From an uncultured Crocinitomix sp. (GTDB taxonomy: Bacteria > Bacteroidota > Bacteroidia > Flavobacteriales_D > Crocinitomicaceae): a stretch of DNA of 60,643 bases. The DNA lies in assembly GCA_937136425.1 (NCBI GenBank), contig CAKZON010000111.1:1-60643 (forward strand). Direction: 5' to 3'. Below the pieces are notes generated by a model. The model was not told the origin of the DNA. It saw only the letters and a program-made list of their open reading frames with translations, and did no database searches. Positions 8,761 through 17,200 of this stretch are shown piece by piece. The translations under genes and the position numbers were made by a program. Each line of letters starts with the position of its first letter. The first letter of the stretch is position 1.

Positions 8761-10005
8761 ATGAAAAACGAAAAAATGAAATTCTTATTGACGACTGTCA
8801 TACTATGCATCTTTTTTGCTGCAAAAGCCGCGGATACAACTAAAGTGCTGTTTGTTGGGAACAGTATTACATATTTTAACGACATGCCTCAAACATTTGA
8901 AGCTATTGCAAATGAAAGAGGTGACTTAACTAAAGTAACAATGTACGCTCCTGGAGGAACAGGATTTGTACATCATGTTGAAAACCCTATTGTCTATAAT
9001 TATTTTCGAGAAGGGGATTGGGATTATGTTGTTTTGCAGCCTGGTTCTAATGAATCACCTGGATATTCTTTTCCAATTGCAGAGACTTTAGAACGAGGAC
9101 GACAATTAATTGACTCGATTGATACTTATAACCCATGTGCTAAAGTACTTTTTTATGAAATATCTTATGGTGTTTGGGGTGCAACAGAAGAAAATTTAGC
9201 AACATATAATGAAACAATGGGGTTGATTAAAACTAATTTAACTTTGTTGGCAGATTCTACTGAGTCATTTTTTGCTCCGGCAGGTGAATGTTTTAGAACC
9301 GCTTGGAATGATGATCAAACAACAATGTTATGGGGAGGAACAGGAGATATTCATCCCAATTCAAAAGGGTCTTATATTGCGGCATGTTCATTTTATTCCT
9401 CAATTTTTCAAAAGCCGTCATTAGGCTCTAGTTATCACGCCACGTTAACCGAAGACGAAGCACTAACTTATCAAGAGCTTGCAGATACTACCGTTTTAGA
9501 ATACTTACCTGATTGGCGAATTAATACTTATAATTCACATTCTGCCTATGATTATACTTTTAGTAATGATACATTGTACTATGCAGATGAGTCTGTGAAT
9601 ATTGATAGTTTGTTATGGGATTTTGGTGATGGGAACTATTCGACTGATGAAGATGGATTTCATTTTTATACGGATGGAGGAGATTTTTTAGTGAGGCTTA
9701 TTACCTATTCGAATGGATGCACTGACACCTTGACTTTTGAATTGGGTGTTTTATCAATTGAGGAAAATAGCGAAATCAATCAGTTTACAGTTTATCCAAA
9801 TCCAGCATCAGATTGGTTAAATATTAATGGTATGACGAAGAATTTCTCTTACGCTATTAACATTTACAATTCTCAAGGTAAACAGTTAATGTTTTCTAAT
9901 AGCAGTGAAATTAATATTTCAAATTTGCCTGATGGAGTTTATTATTTACGCATTTTGAACGAAGAGAAGCACGTTTCTGAAACGATTCGTTGGATTAAGC
10001 TTTAG
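8761..10005 (+). CDS. Secreted SGNH-type hydrolase (DUF4886) with PKD-like domain and T9SS tail
   Basis: The 414-residue protein has a signal peptide (about 1-23). An SGNH/DUF4886 domain follows with the block I motif 'FVGNSITYF' (Ser35), and Asp196/His198 in 'GDIHPNSKG' complete the likely triad. Residues ~270-325 resemble a PKD-like beta-sandwich ('LLWDFGDGNYS'). The end is a type A T9SS sorting domain ('FTVYPNPASDWLNI' then 'LPDGVYYLRI'), so the enzyme should be secreted through T9SS and kept on or released from the surface. SGNH enzymes are esterases or lipases; the substrate is unknown. Its stop is 1 bp from that of the convergent gene. Confidence 0.88.
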   Translation: MKNEKMKFLLTTVILCIFFAAKAADTTKVLFVGNSITYFNDMPQTFEAIANERGDLTKVTMYAPGGTGFVHHVENPIVYNYFREGDWDYVVLQPGSNESPGYSFPIAETLERGRQLIDSIDTYNPCAKVLFYEISYGVWGATEENLATYNETMGLIKTNLTLLADSTESFFAPAGECFRTAWNDDQTTMLWGGTGDIHPNSKGSYIAACSFYSSIFQKPSLGSSYHATLTEDEALTYQELADTTVLEYLPDWRINTYNSHSAYDYTFSNDTLYYADESVNIDSLLWDFGDGNYSTDEDGFHFYTDGGDFLVRLITYSNGCTDTLTFELGVLSIEENSEINQFTVYPNPASDWLNINGMTKNFSYAINIYNSQGKQLMFSNSSEINISNLPDGVYYLRILNEEKHVSETIRWIKL

Positions 10006-10006
10006 G

Positions 10007-10771
10007 CTAAAAAATAAACGGAAAAACCGCCTTGCGAGATTTAGGGTAATCCTCAAATTTTGAATGGTACCAATCATGGTGATTTTTTGCGCGTGGAACT
10101 AAGTTAGCAAAAGTCCACACCATAAAAGTTAATGCAGGTAAGTTCCATGCCATAATTGCAAAGCCTGTCCACTCTAATATTTCTCCGAAAAGGTTAGGGG
10201 ATGAGATATAGTCAAATAAAAAACCTTTAGGAATTTTATAACCCGTTTCTCCGGGTTTACGCAAGTTGATTAAAAGGTGATCCGCGCGCCAATTAATTGT
10301 TAAACCAATTATGAATAATGTTGCACCAATTATAAAATGTGGTGTTGAAAGCCAAGCTATTCCATAGCTTTCAGAGTTGGCTAATTCAGCTAAGAAATAA
10401 CCGTTGAGTCCTGCGTTAATACAGTTGAAAAGAATAGCATTGAGGACAATGAATAAAGGCATTTTTTTGTCAGTTGCCTTAATTCGCAATGGATATATGA
10501 ACGTTCGATTCATGTAATGAAAAATCCAACAAGCAAATAAAATCCAAACGAAAGAATTGAATGAATAGGTTCCAAATAACAAGAAGAATAACATGATGGC
10601 TAATGAAGGAAGTTCCATAATAACCCAACCGAGTTTATTATCAACCATTGGTCCCCAATTTTTAGAAGTATGGCGACCAAAAGGCGCCGTAACAAAAAAC
10701 ATAATGATGTGTACAGCAATTGCTATGGATAACCAGACGTATGCGCAAATCTCTAATGTTGCCAAACTCAT
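10007..10771 (-). CDS. 3-oxo-5-alpha-steroid 4-dehydrogenase family membrane protein
   Basis: This 254-residue polytopic membrane protein belongs to the steroid 5-alpha-reductase family. Its C-terminal half carries the family signatures 'GETGYKIPKGFLFDYISSPN' and 'RAKNHHDWYHSKFEDYP' and ends in 'RKAVFPFIF', the NADPH-binding end of these enzymes. The family reduces enone double bonds of steroids or polyprenoids with NADPH. The natural substrate here is unknown. The gene overlaps the preceding SDR gene by 4 bp, so the two are translated together and may act on the same substrate class. Confidence 0.88.
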   Translation of the reverse strand: MSLATLEICAYVWLSIAIAVHIIMFFVTAPFGRHTSKNWGPMVDNKLGWVIMELPSLAIMLFFLLFGTYSFNSFVWILFACWIFHYMNRTFIYPLRIKATDKKMPLFIVLNAILFNCINAGLNGYFLAELANSESYGIAWLSTPHFIIGATLFIIGLTINWRADHLLINLRKPGETGYKIPKGFLFDYISSPNLFGEILEWTGFAIMAWNLPALTFMVWTFANLVPRAKNHHDWYHSKFEDYPKSRKAVFPFIF

Positions 10772-11751
10772 TTAATTACTCCTCTCTTTTTTTGCCATTC
10801 ATAAAAATCGCTTATCGTTTCTTTTAACGGTCGACAAGTATGATTCAATTCTTTTTTTGCTTTTTCGTTCACCATATTGGGATGTCCTAATTTCAAAGCT
10901 GTTATTGCTTCAATCGTGAAAATGGGGGCCGCTTTTTTTAGTTTTCCATACATTTTGACAAAAGGAAGAATTCCTTTCAAAAACCAAAAAGGCATGACTG
11001 TTTTAGGAGTTTTAATTCCAGATGCTTGCGTGACAACTGCTGCAAAATCTTTGAGCGTATAATAATCTCCACTCAATAAATAAATTTCTCCATTGCGTCC
11101 TGTGTCAATACTATTGATAATAGATTGAGAAATATCTCGAACATCTATAAAATTATAACCACCAGGTGGCAACATAGGAATTTTTCGATTATAGAAATCT
11201 AACAGGGCCTTGCCAATTTCAGACGGTTTATAATCAAACAAACCAATAACAGAACTTGGACGCACGACGCAACCTTCAATTTTGTTTGATCGAAAAGCTT
11301 CTAGCATAATTTGTTCGCCAGTTGCTTTAGAATAATCATAAGCAAAATGCTGACTGGTTTTATAAGAGCGACTCTCGTTAAAAGGTTGATCAAGTGGTTT
11401 TTCTAAAACAGCATGAGTACTGCTTAAATGAATAATCTTTTTTACTCCAGTTTTAATGGAGGCTTCTAAAATGTTTTTTGGACCTTCTGTATTTGTTTTA
11501 AAAACAATTCCAGTAGGATCTCCGTGAATAGAAATGATAGCAGCCGAGTTAATAACAACGTCGCACCCTTCAACAAAAGGTAAAAGAGAAGTTGGCTCTA
11601 ATACACTGCCTTGAAAAAGGTTAACGTTTAAACCCTCCAAGGCGGTTTTATCCGAAAAATAAAGAGCATTTACTGAATGACCTTGTTCAATAAGTAATCG
11701 ACAAAGTACATTTCCGACATGACCACTGGCGCCAGTAATTCCTATTTGCAT
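10768..11751 (-). CDS. NAD(P)-dependent SDR epimerase/dehydratase, dihydroflavonol reductase/3-beta-HSD type
   Basis: This 327-residue extended SDR has the N-terminal Rossmann motif 'GITGASGHVGNVL' (about 4-16). The catalytic Tyr and Lys are in 'YDYSKATGEQ'; the sequence 'VINSAAIISIHGDP' and the C-terminal pattern resemble dihydroflavonol-4-reductase and 3-beta-hydroxysteroid dehydrogenase relatives. The exact substrate cannot be read. It overlaps a 5-alpha-reductase homologue by 4 bp, suggesting a two-step oxidoreduction of a sterol-like or isoprenoid compound; that is inference from context. ATG start. Confidence 0.87.
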   Translation of the reverse strand: MQIGITGASGHVGNVLCRLLIEQGHSVNALYFSDKTALEGLNVNLFQGSVLEPTSLLPFVEGCDVVINSAAIISIHGDPTGIVFKTNTEGPKNILEASIKTGVKKIIHLSSTHAVLEKPLDQPFNESRSYKTSQHFAYDYSKATGEQIMLEAFRSNKIEGCVVRPSSVIGLFDYKPSEIGKALLDFYNRKIPMLPPGGYNFIDVRDISQSIINSIDTGRNGEIYLLSGDYYTLKDFAAVVTQASGIKTPKTVMPFWFLKGILPFVKMYGKLKKAAPIFTIEAITALKLGHPNMVNEKAKKELNHTCRPLKETISDFYEWQKKRGVIK

Positions 11752-11754
11752 ACA

Positions 11755-11859
11755 TTAATTTAGTTTCGTTTGAAATAAACGAGGGTATAAATTAAGCCAA
11801 AATAATTTGGGTTTACGCCACCAACAAGCGAATTCTTTCGGAGAGAAAGATTTTATCAA
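11755..11859 (-). CDS. Possible 34-residue Trp-rich small protein
   Basis: The 128-base gap between purS and the SDR gene holds a TTG-started frame whose stop lies 3 bp before the SDR ATG. The peptide is basic and aromatic, with 'FACWWRKPKLFWLNLYPRLF' in its middle: three Trp in nine residues, unusual for random AT-rich DNA. There is no signal peptide. The frame fits the operon-like spacing of its neighbours, but the start codon is weak and length alone does not rule out chance. Confidence 0.3.
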   Translation of the reverse strand: MIKSFSPKEFACWWRKPKLFWLNLYPRLFQTKLN

Positions 11860-11879
11860 TAAAAAATGGTTGAGGAGAA

Positions 11880-12131
11880 CTAGGCCTCAGTCACTGTAAA
11901 CGTGTAACCTTCCATGATTTCGTTTACCAATAACTTTTTACACGCTTCAGTAGTTTTTGCTTCAGCTTCTTCTTTCGAACCTGCTTCAACAAAAATACGA
12001 ATGTGCTTTCCGATACGAACATTAGTAATTTCAGATAATCCTAAGTTACCCATTGATTGGCTTACTGCTTTTCCTTGAGGATCTAACAAAGCCTCTAAAG
12101 GCATTACATCAATTTCTGCTTTAAATTTCAT
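11880..12131 (-). CDS. purS: Phosphoribosylformylglycinamidine synthase subunit PurS
   Basis: PurS is the small subunit that joins PurL and PurQ in the fourth step of purine synthesis, converting FGAR to FGAM. The 83 residues show the family pattern: 'FKAEIDVMPLEALLDPQGKAV', then 'NLGLSEITNVRIGKHIRI' and the closing 'YTFTVTEA'. It is full length. No purL or purQ is nearby; purS sits 6 bp behind pssA. Many Bacteroidota carry a long single-chain PurL, so the complex type used here would need the rest of the genome. Confidence 0.9.
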   Translation of the reverse strand: MKFKAEIDVMPLEALLDPQGKAVSQSMGNLGLSEITNVRIGKHIRIFVEAGSKEEAEAKTTEACKKLLVNEIMEGYTFTVTEA

Positions 12132-12137
12132 GCTGTT

Positions 12138-12989
12138 CTATTTTGCAATTCGTGTATTAATTAGCGACAAAATTACGTATAAAATTATTATCAAAGGTAT
12201 TGCCCAAAAGAATAAAGTTGCCAACAATAAAATAGAAATTGTTAAAAAGATGTAGCGAATCTCATTTCCTTTGAATTTGAAGTGTTTGAACTTGAGCGCA
12301 AAGAGTGGTAATTCTACGACCATTAGTATGGACATTATAATGGTAGAGCTAACTAAAAACCAAGAGGTCATAACAACATAAGCAGCATCAAATTGCCAAT
12401 GTTTAACATTAATCTCACCAAGCATAACATCATTATACGCATTTGCAACTAATATCGGCAAAGCAGCAAAAAAAAGTGTCATTGCCGGAGTAGGTAGTCC
12501 AATAAACGAATCCGTTTGGCGGGTGTCTAAGTTGAATTTGGCCAACCTAAACAACGCAAACACAGGAATCAAAAAAGCAATATATGGCATGTAAAATAAT
12601 TCGGATAAAGAAGTCTGGAGAACAGGATCGTTCGCAATTGATTGCTCAAGATTTAGCGTGTTCATTGGAAATCCGAAATTGGCGTATCCCCATCCTGGGC
12701 CATAAATCCCCATCACATAATGATTTCGTAATAATTCATAGACAATAATTCCGGGAGCAACTCCAAAGGTAACCATGTCTGCCAATGAATCTAGTTGCTT
12801 TCCTAATTCACTTGGTACTTTAAGTATACGAGCAATAAAGCCGTCTAAAAAATCAAAGATGGCAGAAGCAAAAATGAAATAGGGCGCAATATGAATTTGA
12901 CCGTTTAAAGTAAATATAATGGCTAAAATTCCACCTACTAAATTTCCTGCAGTAAACAGGTTTGGTATTAATCTCTTAATGGCATTCAT
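12138..12989 (-). CDS. pssA: CDP-diacylglycerol-serine O-phosphatidyltransferase
   Basis: PssA transfers a phosphatidyl group from CDP-diacylglycerol to serine, the first committed step to phosphatidylserine and phosphatidylethanolamine. The 283-residue membrane protein contains the full CDP-alcohol phosphotransferase signature in 'DFLDGFIARI' and 'GKQLDSLADMVTFGVAP' (about 46-78): D-x2-DG-x2-AR-x8-G-x3-D-x3-D. Several hydrophobic helices follow, with a loop of about 40 residues between them. It is the first gene of a minus-strand run with purS, the SDR and the 5-alpha-reductase homologue. A near-consensus -7 box lies four bases before the ATG. Confidence 0.93.
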   Translation of the reverse strand: MNAIKRLIPNLFTAGNLVGGILAIIFTLNGQIHIAPYFIFASAIFDFLDGFIARILKVPSELGKQLDSLADMVTFGVAPGIIVYELLRNHYVMGIYGPGWGYANFGFPMNTLNLEQSIANDPVLQTSLSELFYMPYIAFLIPVFALFRLAKFNLDTRQTDSFIGLPTPAMTLFFAALPILVANAYNDVMLGEINVKHWQFDAAYVVMTSWFLVSSTIIMSILMVVELPLFALKFKHFKFKGNEIRYIFLTISILLLATLFFWAIPLIIILYVILSLINTRIAK

Positions 12990-12993
12990 AGCA

Positions 12994-13001
12994 CAAAAAT
13001 G
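12994..13001 (-). promoter_or_regulatory. Near-consensus -7 box of pssA
   Basis: On the minus strand, CATTTTTG (one base from TAnnTTTG) ends four bases before the pssA ATG, with spacer TGCT. The arrangement is nearly the same as at tatC (box, CGCT, GTG). It again implies a start of transcription at or next to the start codon. Confidence 0.4.
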
Positions 13002-13171
13002 CAGAATTAATTGGGAAAGATTGAAAGCTTTTTGATATTTCTAACGTCTATTAATTAGTAAAAGATCGATAAAAGATGAACTTACGTCGAATAGCGCGCA
13101 CAATTTTTTGCTAAAAGCGCAGTTATTAAGGACGGACATTTATTATTTCTTATCTTTATTGCGCTGCAACT

Positions 13172-14269
13172 ATGAAAAAACTCTGTTTAATCACTCTATT
13201 CGCTTTTGTAGGACATTTTTCCTTTGCTCAGGAAAATGATGTTACTCCAAAATATTCAAACGAATTTCTCTCCATTGGTGTGGGGGCAAATGCTCTTGGA
13301 TTATCTAATTCTGTTGTTGCTGGTGTAGATGATGTTACAGCTGGTTATTGGAACCCGGCAGGTTTAACAGAGGTTACAGACTTTATGCAAATTGGTGCCA
13401 TGCACTCTGAGTATTTTGCTGGAATTGCCAAATATGATTATATCGGAATTGCCAAACCAATTGATGATATGAGTACGGCAGGATTTACATTTATCCGTTT
13501 TGGAGTAGATGACATTCCTAATACCACACAGCTGATAGATAAAGACGGAAATATTAATTATGATAATATTACAACATTCTCTGCAGGTGATTATGCCTTC
13601 CTTTTTTCTTATGCACGTAAATTACCCATTGAAGGATTGAGTGTTGGAGGAAATTTCAAAATTGTATACAGACACGTTGGTGACTTTGCTCGTTCATGGG
13701 GATTTGGAATTGACGGTGGTGTAAAATATAACCTAGGTGAAAAATGGAAGTTTGGCTTGTTAGCCCGTGACGTTACAACCACTTTTAATGCTTGGTCTTT
13801 TGCTTTAGATGATCAAATGATTGAAACCTTTGAAGCAACAGGAAACGAAATTCCTGAAAATGGGCTAGAGGTAACTTTACCTAAATTTATTTTTGGAGCA
13901 CAGTTTAAAACTAATATTGTAAAAGAGTTTTATGTAAAATCTGAGATTGACATGGCATTAAATACGGACGGAAGAAGAAATGTATTAATCCGTACCAACC
14001 CAATTAGTGTTGATCCAACAATAGGTTTAGAATTAGGTTATGGTAAATGGGTGGCATTAAGATTTGGAGCAGGAAATATGCAATGGATTAAAAATGCAGA
14101 TTTAACAGAGTCATTAACTTTCCAACCTAATATTGGTGTTGGAGTTGGTTTTAAAGGAATCAACATTGATTATGCCTTTACAGATATAGGAGATGCTTCT
14201 GTAGCACTTTATTCGCACGTGTTTTCGTTGCGATTTAAACTAAATGATCCCAAGAAAAAAGAAGAATAA
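13172..14269 (+). CDS. porV: T9SS outer-membrane shuttle protein PorV (PorV/PorQ family)
   Basis: PorV is a 14-strand outer-membrane barrel that carries cargo from the T9SS translocon to the sortase PorU. The 365-residue protein has a signal peptide (about 1-19), then the family start 'FLSIGVGANALGLSNSVVA' and 'VTAGYWNPAGL', the FadL-like hallmark of PorV/PorQ. Aromatic beta-strands continue to the end. The next gene, starting 2 bp after its stop, is a PorU-like sortase, which supports PorV over PorQ. The order is porV then porU, whereas many Flavobacteria have porU first; it may therefore be the second PorV paralogue some genomes carry. TATCTTTA at 13151-13158 may be its -7 box. Confidence 0.88.
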   Translation: MKKLCLITLFAFVGHFSFAQENDVTPKYSNEFLSIGVGANALGLSNSVVAGVDDVTAGYWNPAGLTEVTDFMQIGAMHSEYFAGIAKYDYIGIAKPIDDMSTAGFTFIRFGVDDIPNTTQLIDKDGNINYDNITTFSAGDYAFLFSYARKLPIEGLSVGGNFKIVYRHVGDFARSWGFGIDGGVKYNLGEKWKFGLLARDVTTTFNAWSFALDDQMIETFEATGNEIPENGLEVTLPKFIFGAQFKTNIVKEFYVKSEIDMALNTDGRRNVLIRTNPISVDPTIGLELGYGKWVALRFGAGNMQWIKNADLTESLTFQPNIGVGVGFKGINIDYAFTDIGDASVALYSHVFSLRFKLNDPKKKEE

Positions 14270-14271
14270 GT

Positions 14272-17200
14272 GTGTGGAATAAACTGTTGACCATATCATT
14301 TTTACTATGCAACGCAGTTGGGTTTTCGCAATTTGGCAATGAGTGGATTGATTACGATCAACAGTACTATACATTTCCAATACATCAAGACGGAGTTTAC
14401 AAATTAGATTATACATTTTTATCAGACGCAGGTGTTCCTGTGGCTACAATTGCTCCTGAAAATTATCAAATTTTTGGGTTTGAAAAAGAGCAAGAGATTT
14501 GGGTTGAAGGTGCAGAGGATGGAACGTTTGATCCTGGAGATTATATCTTGTTTTATGCAGAAAAAAACACAACCTGGTTAGATTCCATCATCTATGAATC
14601 TCCAGATAAAGTCTCCAATCGATATTATCCGCATTTTAATGATACAATCCATTATTATTTAACGTGGAATGCCTCAGCAGACAATGCTAGAGTAATTGAA
14701 GAGACAGATGTTGACTTTGGAGCATATGTTCCTAGGGCGTATTTTCTAAAAACTAGCTTTAAGGAAGGGCATGATCTTTACTTAGAAGGCTATAAAGTGT
14801 CAGGAATGTCTAAGTCAAGTTATTCTGCTGGAGAAGGTTGGTTTGGTTATCGAATTTTTATGGGGGCAGTTGTAAATTATCAAGACGATAATTTAAGTAC
14901 AACAAATGCCTATGCAGGGGATGGAGCTCCAAATGCAAGAGGAACTGCAGTTTCAGCAGGCGTTTCTGATGCCGATTTTGAAGGTGCTGGTAATCATCAT
15001 TTACAATTGCAATATGGTTTATCTAACACAGTATTGTATGATACCGTTTTTGTAGGTTATCAAAAAAACAAATTCGATTTTGAAATACCTGTAGCAAGTT
15101 TGGGCGCCACAACAACTAGAATAAGGCATCAACTAATTAATGATTTGGGTGTAATATCAGACTATCAGTCAGTAGCTTTTTCAGAGTTGACTTATGCACA
15201 TACGCCTAACTTAGAAGGAGCATCATATTATGAATTAACTGTTCCGCATAATCTTACTGCAGCTAAAACTCATTATTCGTTTAGCTCATTTAGTGCTGCT
15301 GCACCTTTAGCCTTTACTTTAGGTCCTGAGATGAAAAAAATTCCAGTTGTAGAAACTGGCGGAATCTATGATTTAATTGTACCGAATTTACCTTCTGGAC
15401 AAGATCAAGATTTTGTGATCCTAGATGAAAGTTCAATATTAGTTCCTGAAGATATTAACCCAATTAATGGAACTGGAAACTTTACGAATTATGCTACAAC
15501 CAATTTTGAATCTGCTTATTTATTAATCTCACATGAAACACTTTGGGCAGGGGCAACAGATTATAAGGCTTACCGCGAAAGTTTACCCGGTGGAGGTTAT
15601 AATGTTGTGTTGGCAGATGTAAATGAGCTCTATCACCAATTTGGTGGCGGAGTGCCGAAACACGTGATTGGTTTAAGAAGGTTTGCTCATTTTGCATATG
15701 CGCAAGCTACTGAAAAGCCCAACTTTTTATTTTTATTAGGAAAAGGAATTCGAGAGGCAAACGAAAACATAGCAACAGGATTTGGAACGCGCCAAGGTGC
15801 ACTTTCCTATGATGCCTGTTTAATACCAACCTTTGGTTATCCTACTAGTGACAATTTAATTACCTCACAATTGGAAGATAATTTATGGTCGCCATTAATA
15901 GCTACGGGGCGTTTAGCTGCGCACACCTTAGAGGATGTTTATTCATATTTGAATAAAGTTCAAGAATACGAATTACAGCAAGATCCTAATTCATTTTATT
16001 CAGTAGAGGACAAGTTATGGCAGAAGGAGATTTTACATTTTGGAGGTGGAGCAAATGAAGTAGAGCAAAGCATTTTTAAATATTATTTAGAAAGTTATGA
16101 AACAGATTTAGAAGGAGATAAATTTGGCGGAAATGTAAGTTCATATTATAAAACGGTATCAGATCCTGTGGATCCAGCGATCTTAACAGACGTAACTGAT
16201 TTAATTGATAACGGGGTTTCATTAATGACCTTTTTTGGTCATGCCTCTGCAGATGGGTTTGATCAAAATATTGACGACCCTGAAAACTGGAACAATATGG
16301 GGAAATACCCAGTTGTGGTTGGAAATGCTTGTTTAACAGGGAATGTTTTTGAGCCCTCAAGCGTAAGTGCTTCAGAGCAATATGTCTTAATTGAAAATAA
16401 AGGCGCAATAGCGTTTTTGGCGAATTCCAACCAAGCTTTTTCAAATTCATTAAATAGTTTTTCGGAGGTTCTGTTTTTAAATATATCAGACACGCAATAT
16501 GGACTAGCTTTGGGAGAGCAAACGCAGCATACAATTGATTTGATTCAATATGAAGGTATGTCTTTTGGTTTGCAAAATGTTTGTAATCAAATGACGTTGC
16601 ATGGCGATCCAGCTATTAAAGTTAACAGCCATCCTGATCCTGAGTTAGAAATTAATCATTCAAGTATTTTCTTCAGCCCATCTGTTATTGATCTTACGGT
16701 CGATTCTATTGATGTTAATGTAGTTGTTTATAATTTGGGTCAATCTGCTCTTGATACATTTGCAATTGAATTAACACGTTCTTTTCCAAATGGCGGCGGA
16801 GATTCGCTTTACACCAAATTGGTTAGTGGTATTGACTATATTGATACAGTAGTTTTTACTGTTCCTTTTTATAATAATATAGGAGTTGGAATTAATACGT
16901 TTACTGCCTCGGTTGACATTCCAAGTTTAATTCCTGAACAATTTGATGAAGTGAATAATAATGTTTTTGCAAAGCAAGTATTGTTTGATGTTGATGGAAT
17001 TTATCCCGTTTGGCCTTATAATTTTGCTGTAATTCCAGACGATACTATTTCAATTAAAGGATCCACTGTAAACCCTTTTGCCGGCATGGCAAACTACAGG
17101 TTTGAAATTGACACAACTGATTTATTTAATAGTCCAGAACATTTGTATCGAGAGGTAAGTTCATTAGGTGGGGTTGTTGAAGTTGATTATAATGAATGGC

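Noticed and set aside
16076..16534. 152-residue minus-strand frame inside porU
   Set aside because: Antisense to the catalytic region of porU, which is conserved; basic, low-complexity shadow.
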